NCBI RefSeq assembly: GCF_001567565.1
Contig: NZ_LSSW01000022.1
Span: forward strand, 1 to 64,000
DNA: 64,000 nt
Source of the DNA: Ectopseudomonas composti
Lineage (GTDB): Bacteria; Pseudomonadota; Gammaproteobacteria; Pseudomonadales; Pseudomonadaceae
Direction of reading: 5' to 3'
Shown: piece after piece, positions 1-9,100 of the stretch
How the letters are laid out: each line of letters opens with the position of its first letter
Position numbering within the stretch: the stretch's first letter is position 1
Notes under the pieces: generated by a model
The model's database searches: none
What the model saw: only the letters and a program-made list of their open reading frames with translations
Told to the model about the DNA's origin: nothing
Made by a program: the position numbers and the translations under genes

Positions 1-25
1 TTTTCTTGCCGCATTTGCGGAACCC

Positions 26-58
26 AGGGGCCACCTCTTACGAGGTGGCCCCTTTTTG
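26..58. terminator. Intrinsic terminator of a gene left of the window
   Basis: An 11-bp perfect G+C-rich stem (27-37 with 42-52) with a 4-nt loop is followed by a run of five T. It is a textbook rho-independent terminator. The gene it serves lies before base 1, so its strand is not provable, but the T run fits plus-strand transcription entering the window. Confidence 0.85.
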
Positions 59-129
59 TTTGCGCGTTTTTTATTTCTGAATCCTCAGGTGGCGGTTTAG
101 CCAGGCGGACCAGCGGTCTCGGTAGCGGC

Positions 130-170
130 TTGCAAGTTAATATGATGGGTGTAATATTGCATCCGTCATA
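130..170 (+). promoter_or_regulatory. Promoter and 30-bp palindromic operator of the TetR gene
   Basis: A sigma-70-like promoter can be read as TTGCAA (130-135), 16 bp, TAATAT (152-157). A 30-bp inverted repeat (141-170), centred on AATATT at 153-158, covers the -10 box; 12 of 15 base pairs match. The position directly before a TetR gene suggests an autorepression operator. Seen directly: the palindrome. Inferred: that the downstream TetR protein binds it. Confidence 0.65.
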
Positions 171-184
171 TTAAGGCGATGGTC

Positions 185-724
185 ATGACCGAGCGTAAAA
201 GCGAAACCCGTCAACGCATCATCGCCGCAGCTGGCCGTGTGCTCGCCGAGCGTGGCCCCAGTGACCCGGCAGTAGCCGAAGTGATGGCGGCGGCGGGGCT
301 GACGGTGGGCGGTTTCTATGCGCATTTCGCCAGCAAGGATGCACTGATGCTCGAAGCCTTCCGTCAGTTGCTCGAGCTGAGGCGCGAGCGCTTGGCCGAG
401 TGCGATCAGCGCCTGTCTGGCAGGGAGCGTCGGGTGCTGCTGGCGGCGTTCTATCTCTCGCGCAGGCACCGTGACGATGCTGAGGATCGCTGCCCGCTGC
501 CGAGTTCGCTGGCGGAAATCTCGCGTTTGTCGGCGGGCTTTCGTCAGTCGCTGGCCGAGCACACTGAATTGATGGCGGCGCATATGAGCGCCACGCCGGA
601 GGAAGCGGATGTCGCGCTTGCTGATCTGGCGCTGATGATCGGGGGGCTGGCGCTGGCTCGGGCATTGGGGCCTGGCGAGCTGTCCGACCGGGTATTGCGG
701 GCCGCCAAGGCGGCAGTTGTCTGA
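185..724 (+). CDS. TetR/AcrR family transcriptional regulator
   Basis: A 179-residue DNA-binding repressor. The N-terminal helix-turn-helix (about residues 10-55) ends in the family signature GGFYAHFASKDAL; the C-terminal ligand domain is unlike any family I can name. The ATG at 185 was chosen over the in-frame ATG at 179 because an AAGG motif (173-176) is 8 nt from it and only 2 nt from the earlier one. The gene is followed 23 nt later by an alpha/beta hydrolase, so both are probably one operon whose enzyme substrate or product is the effector. A palindrome over the -10 box points to autorepression. The effector is unknown. Confidence 0.85.
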   Translation: MTERKSETRQRIIAAAGRVLAERGPSDPAVAEVMAAAGLTVGGFYAHFASKDALMLEAFRQLLELRRERLAECDQRLSGRERRVLLAAFYLSRRHRDDAEDRCPLPSSLAEISRLSAGFRQSLAEHTELMAAHMSATPEEADVALADLALMIGGLALARALGPGELSDRVLRAAKAAVV

Positions 725-747
725 AATCGAGCGAGAGGAACAAGGTG

Positions 748-1587
748 ATGAATCAGATGACCTGGGTGCGAGGTGTCAACGCTACGCTGGGCAGGGTAGC
801 CCCGCAATTGATCGCCAGCCGCTTGCGCGAGCGCTTCATGACGCCGCGCAGGCTGCCGCCGCGGGACTGGGAGCTGCCGTTGCTGGCCAGTGCCGAGCGC
901 ATCACCCTGCGCTTTGGCCTGTCAGCGCTGCGCTGGGGGAGCGGGCCGACGGTGCTGCTGATGCATGGTTGGGAAGGGCGGCCAACCCAGTTCGCGCAGC
1001 TGATCCACGGTCTGGTCGACGCCGGCTATGGCGTCGTGGCGCTGGATGCGCCTGCTCATGGCCGTTCGCCTGGGCGTCAGGCCAATGTGGTGCTGTTTGC
1101 GCGTGCATTGCTCGAGGCCGCCAGTGAACTGCCGCCGTTACGTGCCGTGATTGGTCACTCGATGGGGGGTGCCAGCGCGTTGCTGGCCACGCAAATGGGC
1201 TTGCGCAGCGAGACCCTGGTGACCATTGCTGCGCCAAGTCGCATCCTGGGTGTGTTGCGCGGCTTCGCGCGGTTCATGGGCCTGCCGGCGGAGGCGCGAG
1301 CGCACTTCGTGCGCCAGGTGGAAACGACGGCAGGCATTCCCGCGGCCCATCTCGATGTGCAGCGTTACCAGTTGGACGTGCCAGGCTTGGTCGTGCATGC
1401 CGAGGATGACCCGGTCGTGCCGGTGGGCGAGGCCGATCTGATCCACGAGGCCTGGTTCGACAGTCAGTTGCTGCGTCTGCCGGCAGGCGGACATCAGCGC
1501 TTGCTGAGTGATCCTCTGATCCTGCAGGCCGTGCTCAAGCTGCTGGAGCACGTGCCTCAGGCGTCGTTGAAGGCCCTGGCCTCGTAA
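748..1587 (+). CDS. Alpha/beta hydrolase
   Basis: A cytoplasmic serine hydrolase of about 279 residues. The oxyanion region HGWEG, nucleophile elbow GHSMGG, acid residue in HAEDDPVVP and histidine in GGHQRLL make a complete Ser-Asp-His triad. AGAGGAA (734-740) lies 7 nt before the ATG at 748; a GTG at 745 is the alternative start. It is co-oriented with the TetR gene 23 nt upstream and is likely controlled by it. Its last 31 nt overlap the end of the convergent diguanylate cyclase gene. The substrate cannot be told from sequence. Confidence 0.85.
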   Translation: MNQMTWVRGVNATLGRVAPQLIASRLRERFMTPRRLPPRDWELPLLASAERITLRFGLSALRWGSGPTVLLMHGWEGRPTQFAQLIHGLVDAGYGVVALDAPAHGRSPGRQANVVLFARALLEAASELPPLRAVIGHSMGGASALLATQMGLRSETLVTIAAPSRILGVLRGFARFMGLPAEARAHFVRQVETTAGIPAAHLDVQRYQLDVPGLVVHAEDDPVVPVGEADLIHEAWFDSQLLRLPAGGHQRLLSDPLILQAVLKLLEHVPQASLKALAS

Positions 1588-3419
1588 CTGACCACGCGGT
1601 TGCGCCCGCCCGCCTTGGCGCGATACAGGGCGCGGTCTGCCAGCTCCAGCCAGTGCTCTGCGCAGCCTGGGTCGCTCGGTACTCCGGCATGCAGGCCAAT
1701 GCTCAGGCTCAGTGCTATCGACTGCTGCTGGTAAGGGCAGGGATTGCGCGCGAGGTCCTCGCGCAGTTGTTCGGCCAGGTCGAGCGCGCCGGTGAGGTCG
1801 GTGCTGTCGAGCAGGGCGACGAACTCCTCGCCGCCGAAACGCGCCAAAAGGTCACTGCTGCGCAGGCGCTGCTGGATGCGCTGGGCTGCATGGCGCAGGC
1901 AGGCATCGCCAGCGAGATGGCCGTAGCGATCATTGACCTGTTTGAAGTGATCCAGATCCAGCATCAAGACCGCCAGCGACTGGCGGCTGCGCTCGGCGCG
2001 GGCGCAGGCGCGCGTCAGCTCTTCGCTGAGTGTCTGGCGGTTGAACAGGCCGGTCAGCCCGTCGCGGCGATTCAGCTCGGCCAGCCGCATGTTGGCCTTG
2101 GATAGCTGCTGCAAGGTGTCCTGCAGTGTCGAGGTTCGCTCCTGTACGCGCTGCTCCAGGCTGTCGCTGATCTGTGTCTGCAGTTCCAGGTGCTTGGTCT
2201 GCTCGTTGCGCAGGCGGCGCTCCTGCTCTATCAGCTTGGCCTGGGCCTGGCGTTCGGCGTCCTGTATCAAGCGAATGCGCGAGGCGAGGGCGATGGAGAA
2301 CACCGTCATTTCGATCAGGCCGCCAATCTGTTGGGCGTGCTGTGTCAGCTGGGAGTACGGCAGCAGCCCTGTGCCGGTGAGGATGCTGGCCAGGCTGGCG
2401 GCGATCAGCACGAACCAGCCCAGGGCGAACAGGCGCGCAGCCGGGTAACCACCGCGCCAGCGCAGCAGGGTGATGACGAAGGCGGCCAGGGCGCAGGCCG
2501 CGACCAGCACGAAGCTGCCGATCAGGGCGGGCGCGTAGGGCCCGAAAAGCGCCATGCCCAGCACCAGCCAGGCGCCGGCCTTGAGTGCATTGACGCTCCA
2601 GCGATAGGGCCTGGCCGCTTGCCCCAGCTCCAGTACGCCATAGGTGAAGTGAATGCCGCACAGCGTCGCCAGTGCCGAGCTGAAGGGGAAGCTCAGTTGA
2701 TGCCAGGCCAGGGCGTTGGGCCATAACCATTGCAGGGCGAAGCCGAGCTGGATGAACTGGTAGAGACCGAAGCTGGCGACGAACAGGCTGTACCAGAGGT
2801 AGTTGCGGTCGCGGGTGATGCAGAAAATGCTCAGGCTATAGATCAGCATCGCCAGCAGGGCGCCGAAGAACAGGCCTTGGAGCAACAGACTGCGTTGTTC
2901 CTGATGGTCGAAGGCCTCGCGTGTCATCAGGCTGGCGCTGAGGTTGGCCGAGCCGTCGGTCTGCATGCGCAGCCAGATGCGCTGTTGCTCGCCTGGCTCC
3001 ACATGCAGGGGCAAGACCAACTGCCGGTGTTCGACCCAGCGCCAGTCGAAGGGACGCTGGTCGCCGGCGCGATAGATGCGCGTGCCGTCCAGGCCGTAGG
3101 CGTCGAGTTGATCGAGCAATGGATTGCCGATCAACAGAACCCAGCCAAGCGAGCGTTTATGCGGGTTGTTTACGTCCAGGCGCAGCCAGTAGCTGTTGCC
3201 GCTGTAGCCGAAGCTGGCATCGCGCCGTGCTACCGCCTGCCAGGCAGAATCGGGTAGCGCACGGACATCGGTGATGTCGGCCCCACCGCCAGAGTCTTCC
3301 CAGTACTCCATGTAGGGGCCGGGCAACGCCGGCGTCTGGCCGATCGGCAACGGCATGCTTTGCGCCCAGGTCAGCGCTGGCACTAGCAGAAGCATCAATA
3401 GGCGCAGGATGGCAGTCAA
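1557..3419 (-). CDS. 7TM-DISM membrane diguanylate cyclase
   Basis: A 620-residue inner-membrane signalling enzyme making cyclic-di-GMP. Order of parts: signal peptide (1-19), periplasmic 7TMR-DISMED2-type ligand domain (about 35-165), seven-helix 7TMR-DISM region (about 180-385), coiled coil (about 390-450) and a GGDEF domain (about 455-615). The active-site motif is GGEEF, and RSSD five residues before it is an intact RxxD inhibitory site, so it should be active and feedback-inhibited. The start at 3419 is a TTG with a weak ribosome site; ATG at 3395 is possible and would shorten the signal peptide. Its 3' end overlaps the hydrolase gene. Confidence 0.9.
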   Translation of the reverse strand: MTAILRLLMLLLVPALTWAQSMPLPIGQTPALPGPYMEYWEDSGGGADITDVRALPDSAWQAVARRDASFGYSGNSYWLRLDVNNPHKRSLGWVLLIGNPLLDQLDAYGLDGTRIYRAGDQRPFDWRWVEHRQLVLPLHVEPGEQQRIWLRMQTDGSANLSASLMTREAFDHQEQRSLLLQGLFFGALLAMLIYSLSIFCITRDRNYLWYSLFVASFGLYQFIQLGFALQWLWPNALAWHQLSFPFSSALATLCGIHFTYGVLELGQAARPYRWSVNALKAGAWLVLGMALFGPYAPALIGSFVLVAACALAAFVITLLRWRGGYPAARLFALGWFVLIAASLASILTGTGLLPYSQLTQHAQQIGGLIEMTVFSIALASRIRLIQDAERQAQAKLIEQERRLRNEQTKHLELQTQISDSLEQRVQERTSTLQDTLQQLSKANMRLAELNRRDGLTGLFNRQTLSEELTRACARAERSRQSLAVLMLDLDHFKQVNDRYGHLAGDACLRHAAQRIQQRLRSSDLLARFGGEEFVALLDSTDLTGALDLAEQLREDLARNPCPYQQQSIALSLSIGLHAGVPSDPGCAEHWLELADRALYRAKAGGRNRVVSYEARAFNDA

Positions 3420-3619
3420 TTGCTCGTTCTCGGGCTCGCGGGCGAGTGCGCTGCATTATGGCGCGCGACGATGGTGCGATGAAAGCTCGCACTGCAGGGA
3501 GAGGCTGCGCCGCGTATCATGCGGCATCTGATCGAACGCCACCAAGGATGCGCGCGGTCACGCCAGAAACCGGATCGCTCAGCTTGCTGCGTGCAGGCTG
3601 CAAACCTGGAGGTACAGTC

Positions 3620-4069
3620 ATGAATTGGGAGTTGCCCAGCCCCTTCGTCATCGATATCGAAGTGAGCGCGGAGGACATCGACGGCCTTGGCCATGCCAAC
3701 AACGCGGTGTACGTCAGCTGGCTGGAGCGTTGCGCCTGGCGGCACTCGCAGTTTCTCGGGCTGGACCTGGTGGAGTATCGCCGTCTGGACCGCGCCATGG
3801 CGGTGGTGCGTCATGAGATCGACTACCTGGCCAGCGCCTACGAAGGCCAGCATCTGCAGATGGCAACCTGGATCGTCGAGTCCGATCAGCGTCTGAAGAT
3901 GGATCGACGTTTTCAGCTGGTGCGCCCGGAGGATGGCCTGACCTTGCTGCGCGCGAAGACCACCTTCGTCTGCATCGAGCTGTCCAGTGGGCGCCCCAAA
4001 CGCATGCCGGCGGAATTCGTCGAGGGCTATGGCAAGGCGCTGATGCCGCCTTATCCGCTGGAGCTGTAA
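3620..4069 (+). CDS. Acyl-CoA thioesterase, hot-dog fold (4HBT family)
   Basis: A 149-residue single hot-dog thioesterase predicted to hydrolyse acyl-CoA thioesters in the cytoplasm. The family signature lies near the N-terminus, where DIDGLGHANNAVY carries the catalytic Asp and the HxNN motif. The ATG at 3620 follows TGGAGG (3607-3612); longer upstream reading in the same frame has no family resemblance. It stands alone between minus-strand genes. Its acyl substrate is unknown. Confidence 0.85.
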   Translation: MNWELPSPFVIDIEVSAEDIDGLGHANNAVYVSWLERCAWRHSQFLGLDLVEYRRLDRAMAVVRHEIDYLASAYEGQHLQMATWIVESDQRLKMDRRFQLVRPEDGLTLLRAKTTFVCIELSSGRPKRMPAEFVEGYGKALMPPYPLEL

Positions 4070-4075
4070 GGCTGC

Positions 4076-4471
4076 TCAGTCATTGAGCGGGGCGAGAAAC
4101 ACCTGCTCGGCTTCGACCATGACGGCCAACTGGCGGGTTTCGCCGGGCTGCAGAATGACGGACTGCGCCACGTCCGGCCCGAGGCCGCCGCAATAGCCAT
4201 CTGGCGACATGGCCACGGCGACGCTCAACTCGCCGCTGGGCAGGTCCAGGCTGGTGTGCTCGCCGGGGCCAAGTTTCGCCACCACCTGCCGGTTGACGTA
4301 GATCTCCACGTCGCAGGCATTCGGTGCATTCATGTCGCGGCTGAGTATCAGGCGGGCCGGCGCATCGGCAACCGGATCGGCTGGCATGGGGGCGATGTTG
4401 CCTGGCAACCCATCGTTGGCCTGCGCGCCCAGACAACAGATACCCAGGACGATCAGCGCGAGATAACGCAT
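4076..4471 (-). CDS. Small secreted or periplasmic protein of unknown function
   Basis: A 131-residue protein with a clear signal peptide (hydrophobic LALIVLGICCLGAQA, cleavage likely after AQA at about residue 17). The mature part has an all-beta look, with Cys-containing stretches (NACDVEIYVNRQ and GYCGG) that could form one disulfide. I do not recognise a family. It ends 6 nt from the convergent thioesterase gene and shares a 96-bp intergenic region with divergent dusC. A reading frame continues far upstream over dusC, but only the part from this ATG has a signal peptide and sensible composition. Confidence 0.7.
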   Translation of the reverse strand: MRYLALIVLGICCLGAQANDGLPGNIAPMPADPVADAPARLILSRDMNAPNACDVEIYVNRQVVAKLGPGEHTSLDLPSGELSVAVAMSPDGYCGGLGPDVAQSVILQPGETRQLAVMVEAEQVFLAPLND

Positions 4472-4567
4472 GGTGAGTTTTCCTGTTTGACGATGAACCA
4501 GTGTGGCCCATCTTGCGCGTCGTGCGCGACCCCTTAAACTGTGCGCCCCATTTTTCCGGACAACCTC

Positions 4568-5515
4568 ATGCAAATCGCCCTGGCGCCCATGGAAGGGCTG
4601 GTCGACGAGATTCTGCGCGACGTGCTGACCCGCATCGGCGGCATCGACTGGTGCGTCACCGAGTTCATTCGCGTCAGCGAGCGGCTGTTGCCGGCTGCCA
4701 CCTATCACAAGCTGGCGCCCGAGTTGTTCAATGGCTCGCGCACGCAGGCCGGTACGCCGATGCGCGTGCAGTTTCTTGGTTCTGATCCGCAGTGTCTGGC
4801 GGACAACGCCGCCTTCGCCTGCACGCTCGGCGCGCCAGTGATCGATCTCAACTTCGGTTGCCCGGCCAAGACGGTGAACAAGTCGCGAGGTGGCGCGGTG
4901 TTGCTCAAGGAGCCGGAGTTGCTGCATGCCATCGTTCGCGAGGTGCGGCGCACGGTGCCGGCGGCGATTCCGGTCACTGCGAAGATGCGCCTGGGCTTCG
5001 AGGGCAAGGAGGGGGCGCTGGACTGCGCACGAGCGCTTGCCGAGGGCGGCGCCAGTCAGATCGTCGTGCATGCCAGGACCAAGGTCGAGGGCTACAAGCC
5101 GCCGGCTCACTGGGAGTGGGTGGCGCGCGTGCAGGATGTGGTCGGCGTGCCGGTATTCGCCAATGGTGAAGTGTGGACGCTGGACGACTGGCGCCGTTGC
5201 CGTGAGATCAGTGGTGTGGACGACATCATGCTGGGGCGAGGGCTGGTTTCCCGTCCCGGGCTGGCGCGGCAGATCGCTGCCGTCAGGGCCGGTGGCGAGC
5301 CGGAGGAAATGAGTTGGGCCGAACTGCAGCCGCTGCTGCTCGACTTCTGGCAGCAGGCGCGGCGCAAGTTGGCGCCGCGCTATGCGCCGGGGCGCCTGAA
5401 GCAATGGCTGGCGATGCTCACGCGCACCTATCCGCAGGCTGTCGCGTTGTTCGCCGAGGTTCGCCGCGAGCAGGACTGCCAGCGTATCGACCAGTTGCTG
5501 GCGCTGCCTGCATAG
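4568..5515 (+). CDS. dusC: tRNA-dihydrouridine(16) synthase DusC
   Basis: A 315-residue FMN enzyme reducing uridine 16 in the D-loop of tRNA with NADPH. It has the N-terminal [12 protein letters not shown]-binding start and the catalytic cysteine in [21 protein letters not shown]. The TIM barrel is followed by the C-terminal helical domain (from about 245). The opening [17 protein letters not shown] and the length favour the DusC branch over DusA or DusB. The ATG at 4568 matches the family N-terminus; an ATG at 4541 would add nine residues without similarity. Confidence 0.9.
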   Translation: MQIALAPMEGLVDEILRDVLTRIGGIDWCVTEFIRVSERLLPAATYHKLAPELFNGSRTQAGTPMRVQFLGSDPQCLADNAAFACTLGAPVIDLNFGCPAKTVNKSRGGAVLLKEPELLHAIVREVRRTVPAAIPVTAKMRLGFEGKEGALDCARALAEGGASQIVVHARTKVEGYKPPAHWEWVARVQDVVGVPVFANGEVWTLDDWRRCREISGVDDIMLGRGLVSRPGLARQIAAVRAGGEPEEMSWAELQPLLLDFWQQARRKLAPRYAPGRLKQWLAMLTRTYPQAVALFAEVRREQDCQRIDQLLALPA

Positions 5516-5532
5516 GGTGCGATTTCCTGGCT

Positions 5533-5560
5533 CTTGAAAAATTTCCGAGCGACCTCAGAT
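5533..5560 (+). promoter_or_regulatory. Sigma-32 heat-shock promoter of the hsp20 gene
   Basis: CTTGAAA (5533-5539), a 13-nt spacer and CCTCAGAT (5553-5560) closely match the RpoH consensus CTTGAAA-N13-CCCCATNT. It lies about 70 nt before the Hsp20 start codon, the expected place for a small heat-shock gene. Confidence 0.8.
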
Positions 5561-5566
5561 AAGTGA

Positions 5567-5632
5567 CTGCGGGATGCCGAAGTCGGGTTCCGCGATATGA
5601 CACTTGCTGAAATTTTCAGGAGATTACTCATG
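5567..5632 (+). promoter_or_regulatory. ROSE-type RNA thermometer in the hsp20 5' UTR
   Basis: The leader ends in a small hairpin that hides the ribosome-binding site: CTGAA (5607-5611) pairs with TTCAG (5615-5619). Just outside it, TTG (5604-5606) faces the Shine-Dalgarno GAG (5620-5622), so G5606 is opposite G5620 and U-A and U-G pairs flank it. This TTGCT-opposite-AGGA arrangement is the hallmark of ROSE elements, which melt at heat-shock temperature. ROSE elements are known before ibpA genes in Pseudomonas. Confidence 0.75.
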
Positions 5633-6079
5633 AGCAACGTACTGTCCCTGGCCCCTCTGTTTCGCCAGTCCGTCGGTTTCGACCGTTTCAACGATCTTTT
5701 CGAGTCTGCCCTGCGTAGCAATGACGCCGGCAGCTCCTACCCGCCCTACAACGTCGAGAAGCATGGCGAGGACCACTACCGCATCGTGGTTGCGGCTGCC
5801 GGCTTCGAAGAGAGTGACCTGGAACTGCAGGTCGAGCGGGGCGTGCTCACCGTGATCGGCAACAAGCGTGACCGCAGCGCCGAGAGCATCAGCTACCTGC
5901 ATCAGGGCATTGCCCAGCGCGCTTTCAAGCTGTCGTTCCGCCTGGCCGACCATATCGAGGTCAAGGGCGCCGACCTGGTCAACGGCCTGCTCCATGTCGA
6001 GCTGGAGCGCATCGTGCCGGAAGAGGCAAAGGCCAAGCGCATTCCTATCGGCAGCCAGCGTCCGGCGCTGGAAAACTGA
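5630..6079 (+). CDS. ibpA: Small heat-shock protein Hsp20 (IbpA-like)
   Basis: A 149-residue ATP-independent holdase chaperone with an alpha-crystallin domain (about residues 35-130). The N-terminus, LFRQSVGFDRFNDLFESAL, resembles IbpA, and the C-terminal tail contains KRIPIGS, close to the IxI/V anchor motif. The start ATG at 5630 has AGGAGA (5618-5623) before it; a longer in-frame start at 5597 would override the thermometer and is unlikely. Expression should be doubly heat-controlled, by a sigma-32 promoter and a ROSE-like leader. Monocistronic, ended by a strong terminator. Confidence 0.92.
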   Translation: MSNVLSLAPLFRQSVGFDRFNDLFESALRSNDAGSSYPPYNVEKHGEDHYRIVVAAAGFEESDLELQVERGVLTVIGNKRDRSAESISYLHQGIAQRAFKLSFRLADHIEVKGADLVNGLLHVELERIVPEEAKAKRIPIGSQRPALEN

Positions 6080-6095
6080 GCCGATAGCTGACGAG

Positions 6096-6122
6096 AAAGG
6101 CGCCCTGCGGGGCGCCTTTTTT
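6096..6122. terminator. Bidirectional terminator between hsp20 and the PAS-GGDEF-EAL gene
   Basis: AAAGGCGCC (6096-6104) pairs with GGCGCCTTT (6111-6119), followed by T residues on the plus strand and preceded by A residues, so it can work in both directions between these convergent genes. The T run touches the stop codon of the minus-strand gene. Confidence 0.8.
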
Positions 6123-9100
6123 CATTGGGCTTTCTGGTTGCCCAGCAGCTCGCGGAAAATATCCTGCGGTAGCGGTTTGCTGAACAGGTAGCCCTGATAG
6201 AGGTGGCAGCCCTGCGTTTGCAGGAAGTCCAGTTGGTCCTGCTGCTCGACACCCTCGGCGATCAGTGCCAGGCCCAGGCTACGGGCCATGGCCACGATGG
6301 CGCGAATGATCTCGGCATCATTGGGGTCGCTGGTGGCGTCGCGCACGAATGACTGGTCGATCTTCAGCATGTCCACCGGCAGGCGCTTGAGGTAGGTCAG
6401 CGAGCTGTAGCCGGTGCCGAAGTCGTCCATGGCGAAGCTGACGCCATGCTTCTTCAGTCGCAGCATCTTGCCGACGGTGTCGTCGATGTTCTGGATGACG
6501 ATGCCTTCGGTGATTTCCAGTTTGAGCATGGCGTTGGGCAGCTGGCTGTCGCGCAGACTGCCTGCGACTCGTTCGACGAAGTCGTGCTGGCGGAACTGCC
6601 GGGGACTGATGTTGACGCACAGGCTGAAGCGCTCGCCATCGATCAGGTTGTCAGCCAGCAGTCGCGAGCAGAAGTGGCAGGCCTCGGCCAGCACCCAGCC
6701 GCCGACTTCGACGATCAGCCCGCTTTCCTCGAGGACCTGGATGAACTGCGCGGGCGACTGTGGGCCCAGTTGTGGATGCTGCCAGCGCAGCAGGGCTTCG
6801 GCGCCGACCACCTTGCCATCGCGGGCATCGACCTGGGGTTGGAAGTGCAGCTCGAATTCGCCGCGCGCCAGGGCCAGGCGCAGATCGTTTTCCAGGCGCA
6901 GGCGGGCGCTGGCGGCGTCCTGCATGGTGCTGCGAAACAGCTGGATGGCATTGCGCCCGGAGTCCTTGGCGCGGTACAGGGCGATATCGGCGCGCTTGAG
7001 CAGATCTGCCGGGGTGTTGCCATGGTCGGGAATCAGGGCGACGCCGATGCTCGGGGTGACCTGCAGGCGGTGGCCGTCCAGCAGCATCGGTTCGGCCAGC
7101 AGATGGCGCAGCTTTTCGGCGACCTGGCGTACTTGGCGGGTGACTTCCGAGCGTTTGCCCTCCAGGCCGGAGAGCAGCACGACGAATTCGTCGCCACCCA
7201 GGCGTGCCACGGTGTCCTCCAGGCGTACGCTGGCTTCCAGGCGTGCGGTGACCAGGCGCAACACGGAGTCGCCGACCGGGTGGCCGAGCGAATCGTTGAT
7301 GTGCTTGAAGTGATCGAGATCGAGGAAGAGCAGGGCGCCGCGCAGGTCGTGGCGCTTGAGCAGGGCGATCTGCTGAGTCAGGCGATCCATCAGCAGGGCG
7401 CGGTTGGGCAGGTTGGTCAGCGCATCATGGTAGGCCAGGTGCTGGACCTGTGCCTGGGCTTGCTTGAGCTCGCTGATGTCGCGCGCAGTGAGCAGCAGGC
7501 AAGGCACGCCATTGAGTTCGATAGGTTGCACCGAGACCTCGACCAGGCGCACCTCGCCATCGCGGTGCTGACCGTGCATTTCCATGTGCAGCACCTGGCC
7601 CTGCTGGGTCAGGTGCTCGATCATGCGTATGCGCTCTTCAGGGTAGGCCCAGATGTTCAGCTCGTGCACCGTGCGGCCGATTACCTCCGCGCTCTGATAG
7701 CCGGTGATCCGGGTAAAGCCTTCGTTGATCTCGATATAGCGGCCGCTGTCACGCTCGGTGATGGTGATGGCATCCGGGCTGGAGTGGAAGGCTTTGGCGA
7801 ACTTCTCTTCCGAGGCCTGCAGGCGCTGTTCGCGCAGCACACGCTCGCTGATATCGACCAGCGTACCGACCATGCGCAGCGGCTGGCCGGCATCGTCGAG
7901 TTGCAGCTTGGCGGTGCTCTCGAGAAAACGCAGGCCGCCATCTTCCCGCTGGACCCGATAGGTCACCTGATAGTGGCTGCGGCGCTGCTCGACCAATTGT
8001 TGGTAGCTCTGGCGCAGGCTGCGCCGATCGTCCATCGGCACCTGGCGGAAGAAGTCGAGAAAGGCGCCCTCGAATGGTAGCGACTCCAGGCCCTGCAGCT
8101 GTGACGCCCGGGCGCTGGCGAACAGTCGGTTACTGGGAATGTGCCAGTCCCAGGTGCCCAGGTCGGCGGACTCCAGGGCCAGGCGCAGGCGCTGCTTGCT
8201 CTCACTGAGCGCCTGCTCCTGCGCGCGTTGCTCGGTGATGTTGCGCACGGTGAGCACCAGGCAGCTGGTGCCGTTCAGTTCGATCTCGCCTCCGAACAAC
8301 AGGTTGGTGGTGACCCTGCCGTCGCGACTGAACAGGCGTACTTCGAGGTTGTTCAGGCGTCCGCTCTGCAGCGCTTCGAGCATGCGCTGGCGGTCATTCG
8401 GGTCCGCCCAGACGCCCAGCTCGAGGGAGGTGCGGCCCACGGCTTCGGCGCTGCTCCAGCCAAATTGCTGCTCGAAACTGGGGTTGACCTCGATGAAGCG
8501 GCCCGTCACACGGTCGGTGATGGATATCGCGTCAGGGGTGTGCATGAAGGCCTTGGCGAATTTCTCCTCACTGGCGCGCAGCGCGTTTTCTGCCCGCTTG
8601 CGCTCGCTGGTGTCGAGGAAGGTGCAGAGCATCAGGCGATCACCCTGCAGTTCGATGTACTGGCTCGACAGGATGCCGTCGAGAATCACTCCGCTGCGCG
8701 TGCGTAGCTGGACTTCCTGGATCACCGGTTCGCGGCTCTGCGGCGCCTGCTCGCGCAACTGGTTGCGCTGGCTGGTGTGCACCCAGAGGTTCAGATCGAG
8801 GGTGGGGCGGCCGAGAATTTCGCTGGCCGTCCAGCCGAAGGCCTGGGTGAAGTGCTGGTTGACCTCGATGATCTCGCTGTCGTCGTAACGTACCAGCATC
8901 ATGATGTCGGGGCTCAGGCGGAACAGGCTGGCGAAGCGCTCCTCGGAGGCGCGCAGGGCGTCGGCACGTTCCTGCTGGGCGCTGATGTCGCGGATCACGC
9001 CGAACATGCGCGGGCGGCCGTCGGCCTCGCGTTGCAGGCTGCCGGTGATCTCCAGCCAGTGCAGGCTACCATCCGGCCAGCGGATGCGATGGCGCAGGGC

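Noticed and set aside
4076..5404. A long open minus-strand frame (about 440 codons) across dusC
   Set aside because: Only the last 131 codons, from the ATG at 4471, carry a signal peptide and plausible protein composition. The upstream part is Arg/His/Gln-rich antisense to dusC.
6446..8080. A 544-codon plus-strand frame inside the PAS-GGDEF-EAL gene
   Set aside because: It is the antisense of a G+C-rich gene with strongly biased third positions, has no ribosome site and no recognisable domain, while the minus-strand protein has seven clear domains.
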